Shown one piece after another: positions 51,593 through 61,308 of a stretch of DNA of 64,000 bases (position 1 is its first letter; each line of letters starts with the position of its first letter). Below the pieces are notes generated by a model, which was not told the origin of the DNA, searched no databases, and was given only the letters and a program-made list of their open reading frames with translations. This stretch comes from Paenibacillus_E qinlingensis_A (lineage in GTDB: Bacteria > Bacillota > Bacilli > Paenibacillales > NBRC-103111), in assembly GCF_031455095.1 (NCBI RefSeq), contig NZ_JAVDSB010000009.1:1-64000 (forward strand), read 5' to 3'. A program made the translations under genes and the position numbers.

Positions 51593-54295
51593 ATGGACGT
51601 CGTTTACCAATTTGAAGAAGTAGCGAGACTTCCCTTACCTGGGGATAATTGCGCCGTTGCGATTCGCCAATTGAACGCGGGTACCGCCATTCAGTATGAA
51701 AACCAAATTCTCACCTTAGATTACACGGTGATGGAAGGTCATCGATTTGCGGTGAAAGCGATTGCTCCTGGTGAAGATCTACTTTCGTGGCATTTGCCTT
51801 TCGGCGTGGCGCGTAAGCCGATTCAGCCCGGCCACTATGTGATCAACGAAACAGTGCGGGAAGCGCTGAGTGTGCGTCAATTGACATTCGCGGTGCCGGC
51901 GGAGCCTAATTTCGCGGATCAAATTGCTCCTTTTATCTTTGACGAGGAGAACTTTCTGCCGGCTCAGGCATTGCCAGCTTTTACGGATACGCGCACTTTC
52001 ATGGGATATCGACGCCATAAAGATCGCGGGGTAGGTACCCGGAACTACATCGTACTGCTCGGAACCACCTCGCACACGGGGAGCTACGTGACTGAGCTTG
52101 CCACTCGTCTGCAAGGTATATGGAAGAATGACTCGAACATAGACGGAATTGTTCCCGTCGCCCACACGGAGGGCGGCACAGAGAAGCCGAATAATGTGGA
52201 CTTGCTGCTGCGAACGCTCGCAGGTTTCATGGTCAACCCGAACGTTGGAGCGGTATTGGTTGTCGATTATGGCAATGAATCGGTTACGAACAAGATGGTG
52301 GAGGCTTACGCACGTGAGCATAGCTATCCAATCGATGAAGTTCTGCATAAGTTCGTATCGCTCTCAGGCAGCTTTGAAGAGGAACTGGTAAAAGGTGAAG
52401 CGTTAGTACGCGAATGGCTATCAACGGTCAATGCGATGCAGCGAACGCCTGAATCCGTCAGCCACCTGCGAATCGGCTTGCAGTGCGGCGGTTCGGACGC
52501 ATTCTCTGGCGTATCCGCGAATCCACTGCTCGGTTGGGTTTCGGAACATTTGGTGCGTTACGGCGGTGCGGCTAGTCTAGCCGAAACGGATGAGTTGATT
52601 GGCGCAGAGCCTTACGTCCTCTCGAAAGTACGCAACGTAGAAACCGCGCGCAAATTTATTGAACTTGTGAACCGTTTTAAAGAGCGTACGTCCTGGCACG
52701 GCACCAGTGCGGAAGGTAATCCGTCAGGCGGCAATATGTATCGCGGCTTGTACAACATTTATCTCAAATCTATAGGCGCTGCTATGAAGAAAGACCCGAT
52801 AACACGAATCGATTATGCAACGGAGTACGGGGAGCTCATGAAGGATGGCGGTTACTATTTCATGGATAGTCCTGGCAATGACCTGGAGAGTATAGCCGGA
52901 CAGGTAGCCGCAGGCTGCAACATGATCTTCTTTACAACAGGTAATGGTTCAATTACCAACTTTCCGTATGTGCCTACGGTCAAGGTAGTCACGACAACTC
53001 GCCGCTTCCAATTGCTTGCGAACGATATGGATGTGAACGCGGGGCAGTATCTGGAAGGCAAATCGATGGATGAGTTGGGCCATGAGGTATTCGAGTTAGC
53101 GATCCACATTGCTTCTGGTCAGCGAAGTGTCGGCGAGAAGGCGGGCCATGCCCAAGTACAGATTTGGCGCAACTGGCAGCAGAACGATGCAAGCCAGCTA
53201 GAGACGCTGCTTCACGCTCCTGTACCAACGGGAGTACCGATAGCCATTGAAGATGATGCTACTACTATGGTTAATCCGCTCCAATTTTCTTTTACGCGGC
53301 ATCGCGATCGGCAGTCTAGTGACCATATCGGCTTGATTGTGCCAACCAGTCTTTGTGCGGGACAGGTAGCCGGTATGATCACCAAGCGCCTGAATGAACA
53401 AGGAGCAGGGCAGCCTGAGCTCTCGCGCTTCGTAACATTGGCGCATACGGAAGGCTGCGGCACCTCGGGAGGGCCAGCCGAATCGCTGTTTTCACGCACA
53501 ATGATTGGCTATATTACACATCCGATGGTAGAGCATTGTTTGCTGCTGGAGCATGGCTGCGAGAAAACGCATAACGACTACATGCGTCATCAGATGGATG
53601 TGATGGGCGTCGATGCGAGCCGTCTTGGTTATGCCAGCATCCAGCTTGACGGCGGAATTGCTAAGGTGAGCGAGAAGGTTGAAGCTTGGTTCGCCGATCG
53701 ATTAATTGCGGCAGATCCTGTGGAGAAAGTGACGGTCGGTTTGGAAGGGCTGCGCATCGGAATCGTAAGTGTTGGGGCTATTAACCAAGATGCCAGCGAG
53801 CAGCTGGGACGACTAACCAAAATGATTGTCGGAGCTGGAGGCTTGGTCGTCGTTCCCGAGAATAGCGGATTGCTTGCCGAGGATTCGTTCAACCAGCAAC
53901 TATTTAGTGCGACTCATGTGGGGCCGTCTATCGCATATGGGGAACATGTTCGTCACAATGGATTTCATATTATGGAGACTCCAACAAAGCATGGGGTAGA
54001 GACGATAACAGGACTAGCGGCTACAGGTGTGGAATTAATAATCGCGCTGGTCGGTGACCGTCCCATGCAGACACATCCTTTTGTCCCCATGCTGCAAGTG
54101 ACGTCAGATCAAGTCGTACTGCAAAAACATAAGCAAGATATCGATTTGGTACTCGAGGGCACCCCGAGCTTTTGGGTGGACCATATCCTTGAGCGTAGCA
54201 AAGAAATATTGGAACATACGTATGTACCACGTCTCTATCAGCAAGGTAATATCGATTTTCAAATGACACGAGGATTATTTGGCGTGTCGTTATAA
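51593..54295 (+). CDS. Tandem UxaA/altronate-galactarate dehydratase-type protein
   Basis: A 900-residue protein, nearly twice the usual UxaA length. Residues 1-100 form the SAF-type domain. Residues ~135-530 form one dehydratase core: V-G-T-R-N-Y is intact, the H-T-x-G-C motif is H-T-E-G-G (191-195), but L-Q-C-G-G-S-D-A-F-S-G (~296-306) is intact. Residues ~575-900 form a second core: H-T-E-G-C-G (618-623) and H-G-C-E (Cys656) are intact, but the L-Q-C-G-G-S-D motif is gone. The halves therefore look complementary. Family members dehydrate sugar acids such as altronate and galactarate using iron. The aldo/keto reductase follows after 32 bases. Confidence 0.8.
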   Translation: MDVVYQFEEVARLPLPGDNCAVAIRQLNAGTAIQYENQILTLDYTVMEGHRFAVKAIAPGEDLLSWHLPFGVARKPIQPGHYVINETVREALSVRQLTFAVPAEPNFADQIAPFIFDEENFLPAQALPAFTDTRTFMGYRRHKDRGVGTRNYIVLLGTTSHTGSYVTELATRLQGIWKNDSNIDGIVPVAHTEGGTEKPNNVDLLLRTLAGFMVNPNVGAVLVVDYGNESVTNKMVEAYAREHSYPIDEVLHKFVSLSGSFEEELVKGEALVREWLSTVNAMQRTPESVSHLRIGLQCGGSDAFSGVSANPLLGWVSEHLVRYGGAASLAETDELIGAEPYVLSKVRNVETARKFIELVNRFKERTSWHGTSAEGNPSGGNMYRGLYNIYLKSIGAAMKKDPITRIDYATEYGELMKDGGYYFMDSPGNDLESIAGQVAAGCNMIFFTTGNGSITNFPYVPTVKVVTTTRRFQLLANDMDVNAGQYLEGKSMDELGHEVFELAIHIASGQRSVGEKAGHAQVQIWRNWQQNDASQLETLLHAPVPTGVPIAIEDDATTMVNPLQFSFTRHRDRQSSDHIGLIVPTSLCAGQVAGMITKRLNEQGAGQPELSRFVTLAHTEGCGTSGGPAESLFSRTMIGYITHPMVEHCLLLEHGCEKTHNDYMRHQMDVMGVDASRLGYASIQLDGGIAKVSEKVEAWFADRLIAADPVEKVTVGLEGLRIGIVSVGAINQDASEQLGRLTKMIVGAGGLVVVPENSGLLAEDSFNQQLFSATHVGPSIAYGEHVRHNGFHIMETPTKHGVETITGLAATGVELIIALVGDRPMQTHPFVPMLQVTSDQVVLQKHKQDIDLVLEGTPSFWVDHILERSKEILEHTYVPRLYQQGNIDFQMTRGLFGVSL

Positions 54296-54327
54296 GGCAG
54301 ACATGAATAGAAAGCGAGGTAAATTCC

Positions 54328-55284
54328 ATGACGAACGCATTATTATCCCTACGGCCGCTTGGTCGTACTGGCCTACTCATATCACCCCTATGTATTGGAG
54401 CCGCTCCGCTCGGGGATATGCCGGAGACGTTTCAATATAGCACGTCAGAAGAACAGGCATTAGTTACGTTGCGCACCGCCTTCGAGAGCCCGATCAACTT
54501 CATAGATACGGCTGCGGCATACGGTGAGGGTGAAAGCGAACGGCGGATTGGCATGGCTATTCGAGCGAACGGAGGACTTCCGGCTGGTTACGTACTGGCT
54601 ACCAAAGCCGACCGCGACTTCAAGACTGGCGATTTCAGCGGCGAACAGATCAAACGTTCCATCGAGGAAAGTCTCGAACGATTAGGGCTCCATCGTCTGC
54701 AATACGTTTACATCCACGATCCTGAACATACAACCTTCGCTAATGTGATGGGACCCGGCGGGCCTTTAGAAGTACTTCAACAGTTTCAAGCGCAAGGAAT
54801 CATCGATCACATTGGCATATCCGGTGGACCGATCGATATGCTCATCGATTATGTGGAAACGGGAGCGTTCAGCGCTGTAGAAACCCACAACCGATATACG
54901 CTGCTCAATCGAGCTGCCGAACCATTGCTTGATGTTGCTAATCGCTTAGGCGTCGCTGTAATTAACGCAGCTCCTTATGGCAGCGGCATATTAGCGAAAG
55001 GTCCGGAAGCATACGCTCGGTATGCCTATAGCGATGCTTCGCCAATCGTAGTAGAACGAGCACGTAATTTCGCTAAAGTGTGCCAGGCATACGATGTACC
55101 ACTAGCCGCAGCAGCGCTTCAATTCTCGCTTCGCGACCCGCGAATCGCCAGCACGGTCGTCGGCATGAGTAAACCGGAACGCGTAGCCCAGACATTGGAG
55201 CTCGCGAATTACCCGATTGCCCCTGAGCTATGGCCGGCACTTGATGAATTTGGCTATGATACGGAAGATCCCGAAGGGAATTGA
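54328..55284 (+). CDS. Aldo/keto reductase, aldose dehydrogenase-like
   Basis: A 318-residue TIM-barrel NAD(P)-dependent oxidoreductase. The catalytic tetrad is visible: Asp in F-I-D-T-A, Tyr in A-A-Y-G-E-G-E-S-E, Lys in L-A-T-K-A-D and His in Y-I-H-D-P-E. L-G-R-T-G at the N-terminus is typical. The short G-E-G-E-S-E-R and I-H-D-P-E motifs resemble L-fucose/D-threo-aldose 1-dehydrogenases, which make lactones that become sugar acids. That would supply the adjacent sugar-acid dehydratase, consistent with a two-gene oxidative route. Confidence 0.85.
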   Translation: MTNALLSLRPLGRTGLLISPLCIGAAPLGDMPETFQYSTSEEQALVTLRTAFESPINFIDTAAAYGEGESERRIGMAIRANGGLPAGYVLATKADRDFKTGDFSGEQIKRSIEESLERLGLHRLQYVYIHDPEHTTFANVMGPGGPLEVLQQFQAQGIIDHIGISGGPIDMLIDYVETGAFSAVETHNRYTLLNRAAEPLLDVANRLGVAVINAAPYGSGILAKGPEAYARYAYSDASPIVVERARNFAKVCQAYDVPLAAAALQFSLRDPRIASTVVGMSKPERVAQTLELANYPIAPELWPALDEFGYDTEDPEGN

Positions 55285-55320
55285 TTCCCGTAGGGGTTTA
55301 TGAGTCATAAGTTGAACAAT

Positions 55321-55366
55321 AATCTCGTCCCTAAGTGCGTGTCTTTGGGGCGGGATTTTTTTTATT
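55321..55366. terminator. Rho-independent terminator
   Basis: An 11-pair stem, AATCTCGTCCC (from 55322) with GGGGCGGGATT, is followed by a run of T. It ends the dehydratase-reductase operon, just before the convergent AraC gene. A smaller GGGAATTGATTCCC hairpin lies upstream at 55275-55288, overlapping the reductase stop. Confidence 0.85.
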
Positions 55367-55380
55367 GTGAACCAAATTTG

Positions 55381-56271
55381 TTATCCCTTAGGAACGTTTC
55401 GATAATTACTTGGGGAGGAACCGGTTATTTTCTTGAATAATCTTGAGAAATAATAGGGATCCGAAATACCCATGTTGGAGGCAATCTCTTTGATGGACAG
55501 AGGCGTTAAACTGAGCATTTGAGCGGCTTTTTGAATTTTCATCCTTAGAAAGTACTCAATTGGTGGAATACCTGTTCCTTCGTTGAATAATAAAATTAAA
55601 TGCTGTCTAGACAAACCTGTGTGTTGGGCTAATTCAGGGAGATTAATGGCTTGTTCTAAATGGTCATTCATGTATCGGATGGCAACCTCTAGGTATTGCT
55701 CTCTCTTTTTCTCCTTGGCCGTACCTCCTACCCGCATACCAATACTGCTAATCAATTGTCGGATAGACTGCGAAACGTGTGTGTGGATGGGTAACGAGTA
55801 GGTCTTATCGGATAGCAGATAGTAACATTGATCAAAAACATCCTTGTATTCGGTCATTGCCCCGATGGGTAAATGTAGCGGACCTGTATCCATCCCGTAC
55901 ATTTTTATAAAAGCTGCTGTATGGTTACCTTGAAGATGAAACCAGTAAATACTCCATGGGGCATGGCTAGATGCACCATATCGATGAGGGGTGTGGGCAG
56001 GGATGACGGCTAGATGATTCCTAGTCAAGGTGAAGGCACCCTGTTGCCCTAATTCTATCCAGCCTTCTCCTTCCGAGCAAAAGATGAAGATATGGGAGTT
56101 ACTGCCCTCAGGGCGCTCCCGATAATGATGACGGGCAGTAGGGAAGAAGCCGATATCACTTACAAATAAATCTCGCGTCAGCTCCGAGCGGGATAATTCC
56201 GTCTGCATATATTCAGGAAGAATGAATAACTTCTCTTCTTCAAATCCTTCAGGCTTTCTTGTCGTATCCAT
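55381..56271 (-). CDS. AraC-family transcriptional regulator
   Basis: About 296 residues. The cupin sensor has E-G-E-G-W-I-E-L-G and L-A-V-I-P-A-H-T-P-H-R-Y. The DNA-binding part has L-P-E-L-A-Q-H-T-G-L-S-R-Q-H-L and N-M-G-I-S-D-P-Y-Y-F-S-R-L-F-K-K, ending S-P-S-N-Y-R. The ATG at 56271 follows GGAGGGGG by about nine bases; a TTG at 56289 is less likely. It is divergent from the DUF5107-TPR gene and probably regulates it. Confidence 0.9.
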   Translation of the reverse strand: MDTTRKPEGFEEEKLFILPEYMQTELSRSELTRDLFVSDIGFFPTARHHYRERPEGSNSHIFIFCSEGEGWIELGQQGAFTLTRNHLAVIPAHTPHRYGASSHAPWSIYWFHLQGNHTAAFIKMYGMDTGPLHLPIGAMTEYKDVFDQCYYLLSDKTYSLPIHTHVSQSIRQLISSIGMRVGGTAKEKKREQYLEVAIRYMNDHLEQAINLPELAQHTGLSRQHLILLFNEGTGIPPIEYFLRMKIQKAAQMLSLTPLSIKEIASNMGISDPYYFSRLFKKITGSSPSNYRNVPKG

Positions 56272-56383
56272 TTGTAAGGCCCCCTCCAATAATAAGAATA
56301 TAATCCATTACATTAAGCATTTTGTCAATTGGCTGCCGCCATCATCCGAGGTAAAGTAGAGATAATCAGATAAAGGAGTGATA

Positions 56384-59300
56384 ATGTTGAGTCAGAAGGT
56401 TCGCATATGGGAAGAAGAAAAGTCGATCCCGACGTATGGCATTGGGGAACCGGATCGAAACCCGATGTTCCTTGAGAAACGTGTTTATCAAGGAAGCTCT
56501 GGTAAGGTGTATCCGCATCCCGTTATTGATAAAATTGAAGATGAGAAGAAGCCTCAGTCGTATCGTATGGTGATCTTGGAAAACGAATATGTTCGCATCG
56601 AGATTATGCCTGAACTTGGCGGACGCATTTATCGTGCGCTGGACAAAACGAACGACTATGACTTCGTTTATTATAATCGCGTGATTAAACCCGCCTTGGT
56701 TGGCCTTGCAGGACCATGGATTTCCGGTGGCATCGAATTCAACTGGCCGCAGCATCACCGTCCGAATACGTACGGTCCGGTTGAATATAAACTCACCGAG
56801 CAAGAAGACGGAAGCGCTACCGTATGGGTGAGTGAGATCGATCGTATGTATGGCACGAAAGTGACGGCAGGTTTCACTTTGTATCCAGGCAAAGCCTATC
56901 TAGAAATTTCTGCGCAGTTATATAACCGGACATCGGAACCACAAACGTTCTTGTGGTGGGCGAACCCCGCGGTCGCGGTTAATGATCATACGCAATCTGT
57001 ATTTCCGCCTGATGTTACGGCTGTCTTTGACCATGGTAAACGTGACGTCTCGAGGTTTCCTGTCGCAACCGGAACGTACTACAAAATGGATTATTCAGCC
57101 GGCGTAGATATCTCACGCTACAAGAACATTCCGGTTCCCACCTCGTATATGGCCTACAAATCCGATTATAATTTCGTCGGTGGTTATGATCATGGCGTTG
57201 GAGCAGGTTTGTTGCACGTAGCCAATCATCATGTTTCACCAGGGAAGAAGCAATGGACGTGGGGGAACGGCGAATTCGGGCAAGCATGGGATCGCAACCT
57301 AACAGATGAAGATGGTCCCTATATTGAGCTCATGACAGGCGTTTACACAGATAACCAACCAGATTTCACGTGGTTGCAACCTTATGAGGAAAAATCGTTC
57401 AAGCAATATTTCATGCCTTATAAACATATTGGCGTCGTAAAAAATGCTTCCATCGATGCTGCGGTCAACTTAGAAGTGGATGAGAAGACGCGTGAAGCCA
57501 TCGTATATGCTTATGCAACGTCCGTGTTTGATGGTGCTATTGTGGAGTTGAAAGGCCGCTACCGAACGTATCTGAAGGAGATTGTGAAGCTTTCTCCAAC
57601 CGACACGTTCAAATCAGTCCTTACACTGGATGCAAACGATCAAGCACATGACTTGAAACTGACTGTCAGGGATGCCAATGCTACGCTACTCATTTCTTAT
57701 CAGCCTGAGAAGCCTTCCATTGAGCAAGTGCCGGATGCCGCTAAGCCACTGGCAGAGCCTACGGAGTTGAAGACGAATGAACAGTTGTATTTAGCTGGTC
57801 TGCATCTAGAACAATACCGCCACGCCACTTTCGAGCCAGAAGATTACTATTTAGAAGGTTTAAAACGTGACCCAAGCGATAGCCGTATTAATGTCGCCTA
57901 TGGTACACTCTTGCTGCGCCGTGGGTTATTCTCCCAAGCAGAAGAGCACTTCCGTACCGCGATCAAGTCGCTTACTTGGCGCAATCCAAATCCATATGAT
58001 AGTGAAGCGCTCTATCAATTAGGCGTAGCCCTCAAAGAGCAGGGACGCAAAGAAGAAGCATTCGCTGCCCTCTACAAAGCGACATGGTCGGCGAATTGGC
58101 AAGATGCTGGGTTCTTCACAATGGCACAAATTGCTTGTGAGAAGGGTTCTTATAGTGAAGCGTTGGAATTGGTTGAGCGTTCACAGGTACGCAATTCTCG
58201 CAATTACAAAGCACGTCACCTGAAAGCTGCACTTCTTAGGAAGTTGGGACAATGGCAGGAAGCAGTTGTCTTCTCACAGGAGACACTTGCGCTGGATATC
58301 GCTGATTTTGGAGCGGCTAACGAACGATACCTTACGCTTGCTAACCAAGGTGAGGAGGATCTTGCTAATGAAACATTAGTGGAGTTGACTCGCCTCATGC
58401 GCGGGGATGCACATAATTATTTGAACCTAGCATCGGATTATGCAAATTGCGGTTTGTTTGAGGAAGCGGTCCAATTGCTTGGACGCATTGTCCAAGGTCA
58501 CGATTCCTCCAAAGTGAACCCGATGGTTCATTACACACTTAGCTATCTCTATGAGAAAACAGGGCATTTCGATCGGGCTAGCCATCACAGGCATGAGGGG
58601 AATACAGCAACTTCGGATTACTGTTTCCCGAATAACTTATACGATTTGCAAGTGCTGACAAGCGTTATTGCTGCGACCTCTGAGGATAATGATAAGGCGC
58701 ATTATTACCTTGGCAATTGGTGTTACGACAAAAAAAGGCACGAAGATGCCATTCTGCACTGGGAAGCTTCAGTTTCGATCCGAGGAGATTTCGCGACGGT
58801 ACATCGCAATTTATCTCTCGCTTATTTTAACAAAAGAGGAGATTCAGCATCGGCTCTTATCGCCTTGGAGACAGCTTTTGCTTGTAGGCAGGATGATGCA
58901 CGCGTCTTCTATGAACTCGATCAACTGTATAAGAAGCTGGGTTACACCGCTGCGATTCGTTGCACGAAGCTAGAGGAACATCAAGATCTAGTGAACAAAC
59001 GCGACGATCTTTACGTGGAGTATGTGACACTCCTGAATGCCCAAGGTCTTCACGACAAAGCTATTCAAGCTATTCAAGCACGCAACTTCCATCCATGGGA
59101 AGGTGGCGAGGGCAAAATAACCGGCCAGCATGTCGTTGCTCATGTCGAGCTTGCGAAAGCGGCATTAGCTGACAATCGTTTTGACGCGGCAGTATCCTAC
59201 TTACATGAAGCGCTTATCTACCCGGAGAATTTAGGGGAAGGCAAGCTGTCAGGTGCGCAAGAAAATAATGTGTATTATTATCTTGGACTCGCGCATGAAG

Positions 59301-59722
59301 GTTTAAAGCAAACGACGCAAGCACAGGAGTGTTTTGAAATAGCTTCAAAGGGGCTAGAGGAGCCAGCTAGTGCCATGTATTACAACGATCAACCGCCGGA
59401 TATGATCTTCTATCAAGGAATGGCTTGGCTAGCTCTGGGTAACGAAAAGGAAGCGAAGCGCCGTTTCAATAAGCTGATTGATTACGCTGAGAAACACGTG
59501 TTCAATGAAGTGAAATTCGATTACTTCGCCGTTTCCTTGCCAGACTTCTTGGTATTTGAGGATAATTTGAATGTGCGCAATGAAGTTCACTGTCTATACA
59601 TGATGGGACTTGGGCACCTTGGATTGGGTAACCTAACAATGGCTGGTGAGCAGTTCGATAAAGCGCTGGATCTAGAAGCTAATCATGCTGGGGCACGTAT
59701 TCATCGGGAGATGTGCCATTAA
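56384..59722 (+). CDS. DUF5107 domain plus TPR repeat protein
   Basis: About 1112 residues. Residues ~1-390 form a mutarotase-like beta-sandwich of the DUF5107 type (P-E-L-G-G-R-I-Y-R-A, then G-G-I-E-F-N-W-P-Q-H-H-R-P). Residues ~480-1110 consist of tetratricopeptide-like helical pairs (A-E-E-H-F-R-T-A-I, A-L-Y-Q-L-G-V-A-L-K-E-Q-G-R, H-Y-L-G-N-W-C-Y, M-M-G-L-G-H-L-G-L-G-N). No signal peptide. The DUF5107-TPR pairing is common in sugar-utilisation loci, but I know of no proven activity; a carbohydrate-modifying enzyme on a protein scaffold is plausible. ATG 56384 follows AAAGGAG. Its TAA overlaps the next start (TAATG). Confidence 0.82.
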   Translation: MLSQKVRIWEEEKSIPTYGIGEPDRNPMFLEKRVYQGSSGKVYPHPVIDKIEDEKKPQSYRMVILENEYVRIEIMPELGGRIYRALDKTNDYDFVYYNRVIKPALVGLAGPWISGGIEFNWPQHHRPNTYGPVEYKLTEQEDGSATVWVSEIDRMYGTKVTAGFTLYPGKAYLEISAQLYNRTSEPQTFLWWANPAVAVNDHTQSVFPPDVTAVFDHGKRDVSRFPVATGTYYKMDYSAGVDISRYKNIPVPTSYMAYKSDYNFVGGYDHGVGAGLLHVANHHVSPGKKQWTWGNGEFGQAWDRNLTDEDGPYIELMTGVYTDNQPDFTWLQPYEEKSFKQYFMPYKHIGVVKNASIDAAVNLEVDEKTREAIVYAYATSVFDGAIVELKGRYRTYLKEIVKLSPTDTFKSVLTLDANDQAHDLKLTVRDANATLLISYQPEKPSIEQVPDAAKPLAEPTELKTNEQLYLAGLHLEQYRHATFEPEDYYLEGLKRDPSDSRINVAYGTLLLRRGLFSQAEEHFRTAIKSLTWRNPNPYDSEALYQLGVALKEQGRKEEAFAALYKATWSANWQDAGFFTMAQIACEKGSYSEALELVERSQVRNSRNYKARHLKAALLRKLGQWQEAVVFSQETLALDIADFGAANERYLTLANQGEEDLANETLVELTRLMRGDAHNYLNLASDYANCGLFEEAVQLLGRIVQGHDSSKVNPMVHYTLSYLYEKTGHFDRASHHRHEGNTATSDYCFPNNLYDLQVLTSVIAATSEDNDKAHYYLGNWCYDKKRHEDAILHWEASVSIRGDFATVHRNLSLAYFNKRGDSASALIALETAFACRQDDARVFYELDQLYKKLGYTAAIRCTKLEEHQDLVNKRDDLYVEYVTLLNAQGLHDKAIQAIQARNFHPWEGGEGKITGQHVVAHVELAKAALADNRFDAAVSYLHEALIYPENLGEGKLSGAQENNVYYYLGLAHEGLKQTTQAQECFEIASKGLEEPASAMYYNDQPPDMIFYQGMAWLALGNEKEAKRRFNKLIDYAEKHVFNEVKFDYFAVSLPDFLVFEDNLNVRNEVHCLYMMGLGHLGLGNLTMAGEQFDKALDLEANHAGARIHREMCH

Positions 59723-60654
59723 TGGAAGAGACTCACACTAGCCTAACAACGGGAACGTATAAAGGATTCTTATCCATCACCATGGAAAATGAGCAAATCC
59801 GTATGGAGATCGTACCGGATCTCGGCGGAAAGCTGGTTTCACTTATTTATAAACCTAGTGGTAAGGAGTGGCTGCTTGATTCGGGTGAGAGATCTTTAAG
59901 GCAGCCTCACTATGGCTCCAGCTTTGGCGAGTGGGATATGAGTGGTTGGGATGAATGTTTCCCAACCATTAATGAATGTCCATGGGAATTAGATAAGCGT
60001 GTGATTCTGCCTGATCATGGCGAAATTTGGTCGCTTCCTTGGCGTTATAGCATCGAAGAGAACGAGGTTGTGTGTTCCGTAGAAAGTTCATTGCTCTCAT
60101 ATCAATTTATAAGAAGCATCACCATGCATGCGGGGAATACGGTTAGGATGAAATACCGTGTTGATAATAGGAACGATCAGCCGATGCCATTCCTGTGGGT
60201 GCCTCACCCGCAATTTGCCATGACGGAACAAACACGTATTCTGCTCCCCGAACCTATGGCGGAAATGCTTTGCGTGTACGCAGGTCATAAGCTAAAGGAG
60301 GGGGAAACGTATGCTTGGGAGGATGTCTCTCTCGTTTCCCCCGCGGTTACTGGAGACGGACGAAAGTTTTATTATGTGGGGCAAGTACCCATAAGTTGGT
60401 CTGGCTTGTACGGTCAGGAAAGTGAAAACTTCCTGATCGTATCGGTTCCCAAAGAGAAGGTTCCTTATCTAGGCATTTGGATCGATGAGGGCATGTTCAA
60501 TGATCGCGTTACTTGTGCTTTGGAACCTAGTATTGGCTATTATGATTCCCTTGATAAAGCCGTAAGTAATGGGTCTGCACAAACCATTCCAGCCCAAGCC
60601 TCTTTTGAATGGTATTTAGATCTCACCATCGGTATTGGAGAGTGGAAATCGTAA
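59722..60654 (+). CDS. Galactose mutarotase-fold (aldose 1-epimerase-like) protein
   Basis: About 310 residues of supersandwich fold. V-P-D-L-G-G-K-L-V-S near the start and G-W-D-E-C-F-P-T near residue 75 fit aldose-1-epimerase-like proteins, as does W-V-P-H-P-Q-F-A (a histidine-proline motif). Start ATG at 59722 overlaps the upstream stop, so it is translated with the DUF5107-TPR protein. Both carry related beta-sandwich domains and may handle the same sugar, or form a complex. Confidence 0.8.
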   Translation: MEETHTSLTTGTYKGFLSITMENEQIRMEIVPDLGGKLVSLIYKPSGKEWLLDSGERSLRQPHYGSSFGEWDMSGWDECFPTINECPWELDKRVILPDHGEIWSLPWRYSIEENEVVCSVESSLLSYQFIRSITMHAGNTVRMKYRVDNRNDQPMPFLWVPHPQFAMTEQTRILLPEPMAEMLCVYAGHKLKEGETYAWEDVSLVSPAVTGDGRKFYYVGQVPISWSGLYGQESENFLIVSVPKEKVPYLGIWIDEGMFNDRVTCALEPSIGYYDSLDKAVSNGSAQTIPAQASFEWYLDLTIGIGEWKS

Positions 60655-60675
60655 GGGCTGGTACCAGTGGGAAGT

Positions 60676-60724
60676 AAAAAAGATGATCCCTGTACAATAC
60701 ACATACAGGAATCATCTTTTTTTA
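60676..60724. terminator. Bidirectional terminator
   Basis: AAAGATGAT plus CCTGTA pairs with TACAGG plus ATCATCTTT. It is flanked by A-runs on the left and T-runs on the right and lies between the mutarotase-like and terB genes. Confidence 0.88.
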
Positions 60725-60737
60725 TAATGAATTGCTC

Positions 60738-61187
60738 TTACAAACCAAATTCACCAGGCGTTAAGCCAAGTGATTGACAGATATCACGAACAACTGCCTT
60801 CTCTTTGTCATCGAAATCCCCATCTGCTGCACCGATTGCACTACAAACGCCAACGATTACTCGTCCAACTTCAGGTTTACTACGGAATTTCGCAATCGCT
60901 TTTAATGCTTCTTGTTTGCCGATCATGGAATCAAATTCAAGGTTTCCAACAAAATGGTTAAAGCGATTGATGACGTCGCTCATATCAAATACTTTTAGTT
61001 CTTCGCTGCGGCTCATGTAGCCAGCCATTTTTTGTTTTTCATTTGAATCGACGGAACCATCAGCTGCAGCTACAAGTGCACAACCGGCAACTACGGCATC
61101 CATAAAGTCCTTGTTCTTAAATTTCTTTACTTGATCAGTTAGACCTTGTTTAGAATTTTGTAACCATGATTTGAATCCAACACTCAT
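60738..61187 (-). CDS. terB: TerB-family tellurite resistance protein
   Basis: A 149-residue helical protein. Two related acidic loops, A-A-A-D-G-S-V-D-S-N-E and G-A-A-D-G-D-F-D-D-K-E, are the metal-binding signatures of TerB. ATG 61187 is preceded by GGAGGAATC. TerB belongs to stress and tellurite response systems; no other ter genes are in the window. It is unrelated to the sugar cluster and marks its right-hand border. Confidence 0.9.
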   Translation of the reverse strand: MSVGFKSWLQNSKQGLTDQVKKFKNKDFMDAVVAGCALVAAADGSVDSNEKQKMAGYMSRSEELKVFDMSDVINRFNHFVGNLEFDSMIGKQEALKAIAKFRSKPEVGRVIVGVCSAIGAADGDFDDKEKAVVRDICQSLGLTPGEFGL

Positions 61188-61308
61188 GTATGATTCCTCC
61201 ATTATTTTAGTTTTTATTAACTTGTTATTTTACATTTTAAATTTATTATTTACTTTTAGCAAATTTTGTAGAAATTCGTCTTCCGTTTACAGAGTAATAC
61301 GATCATCC

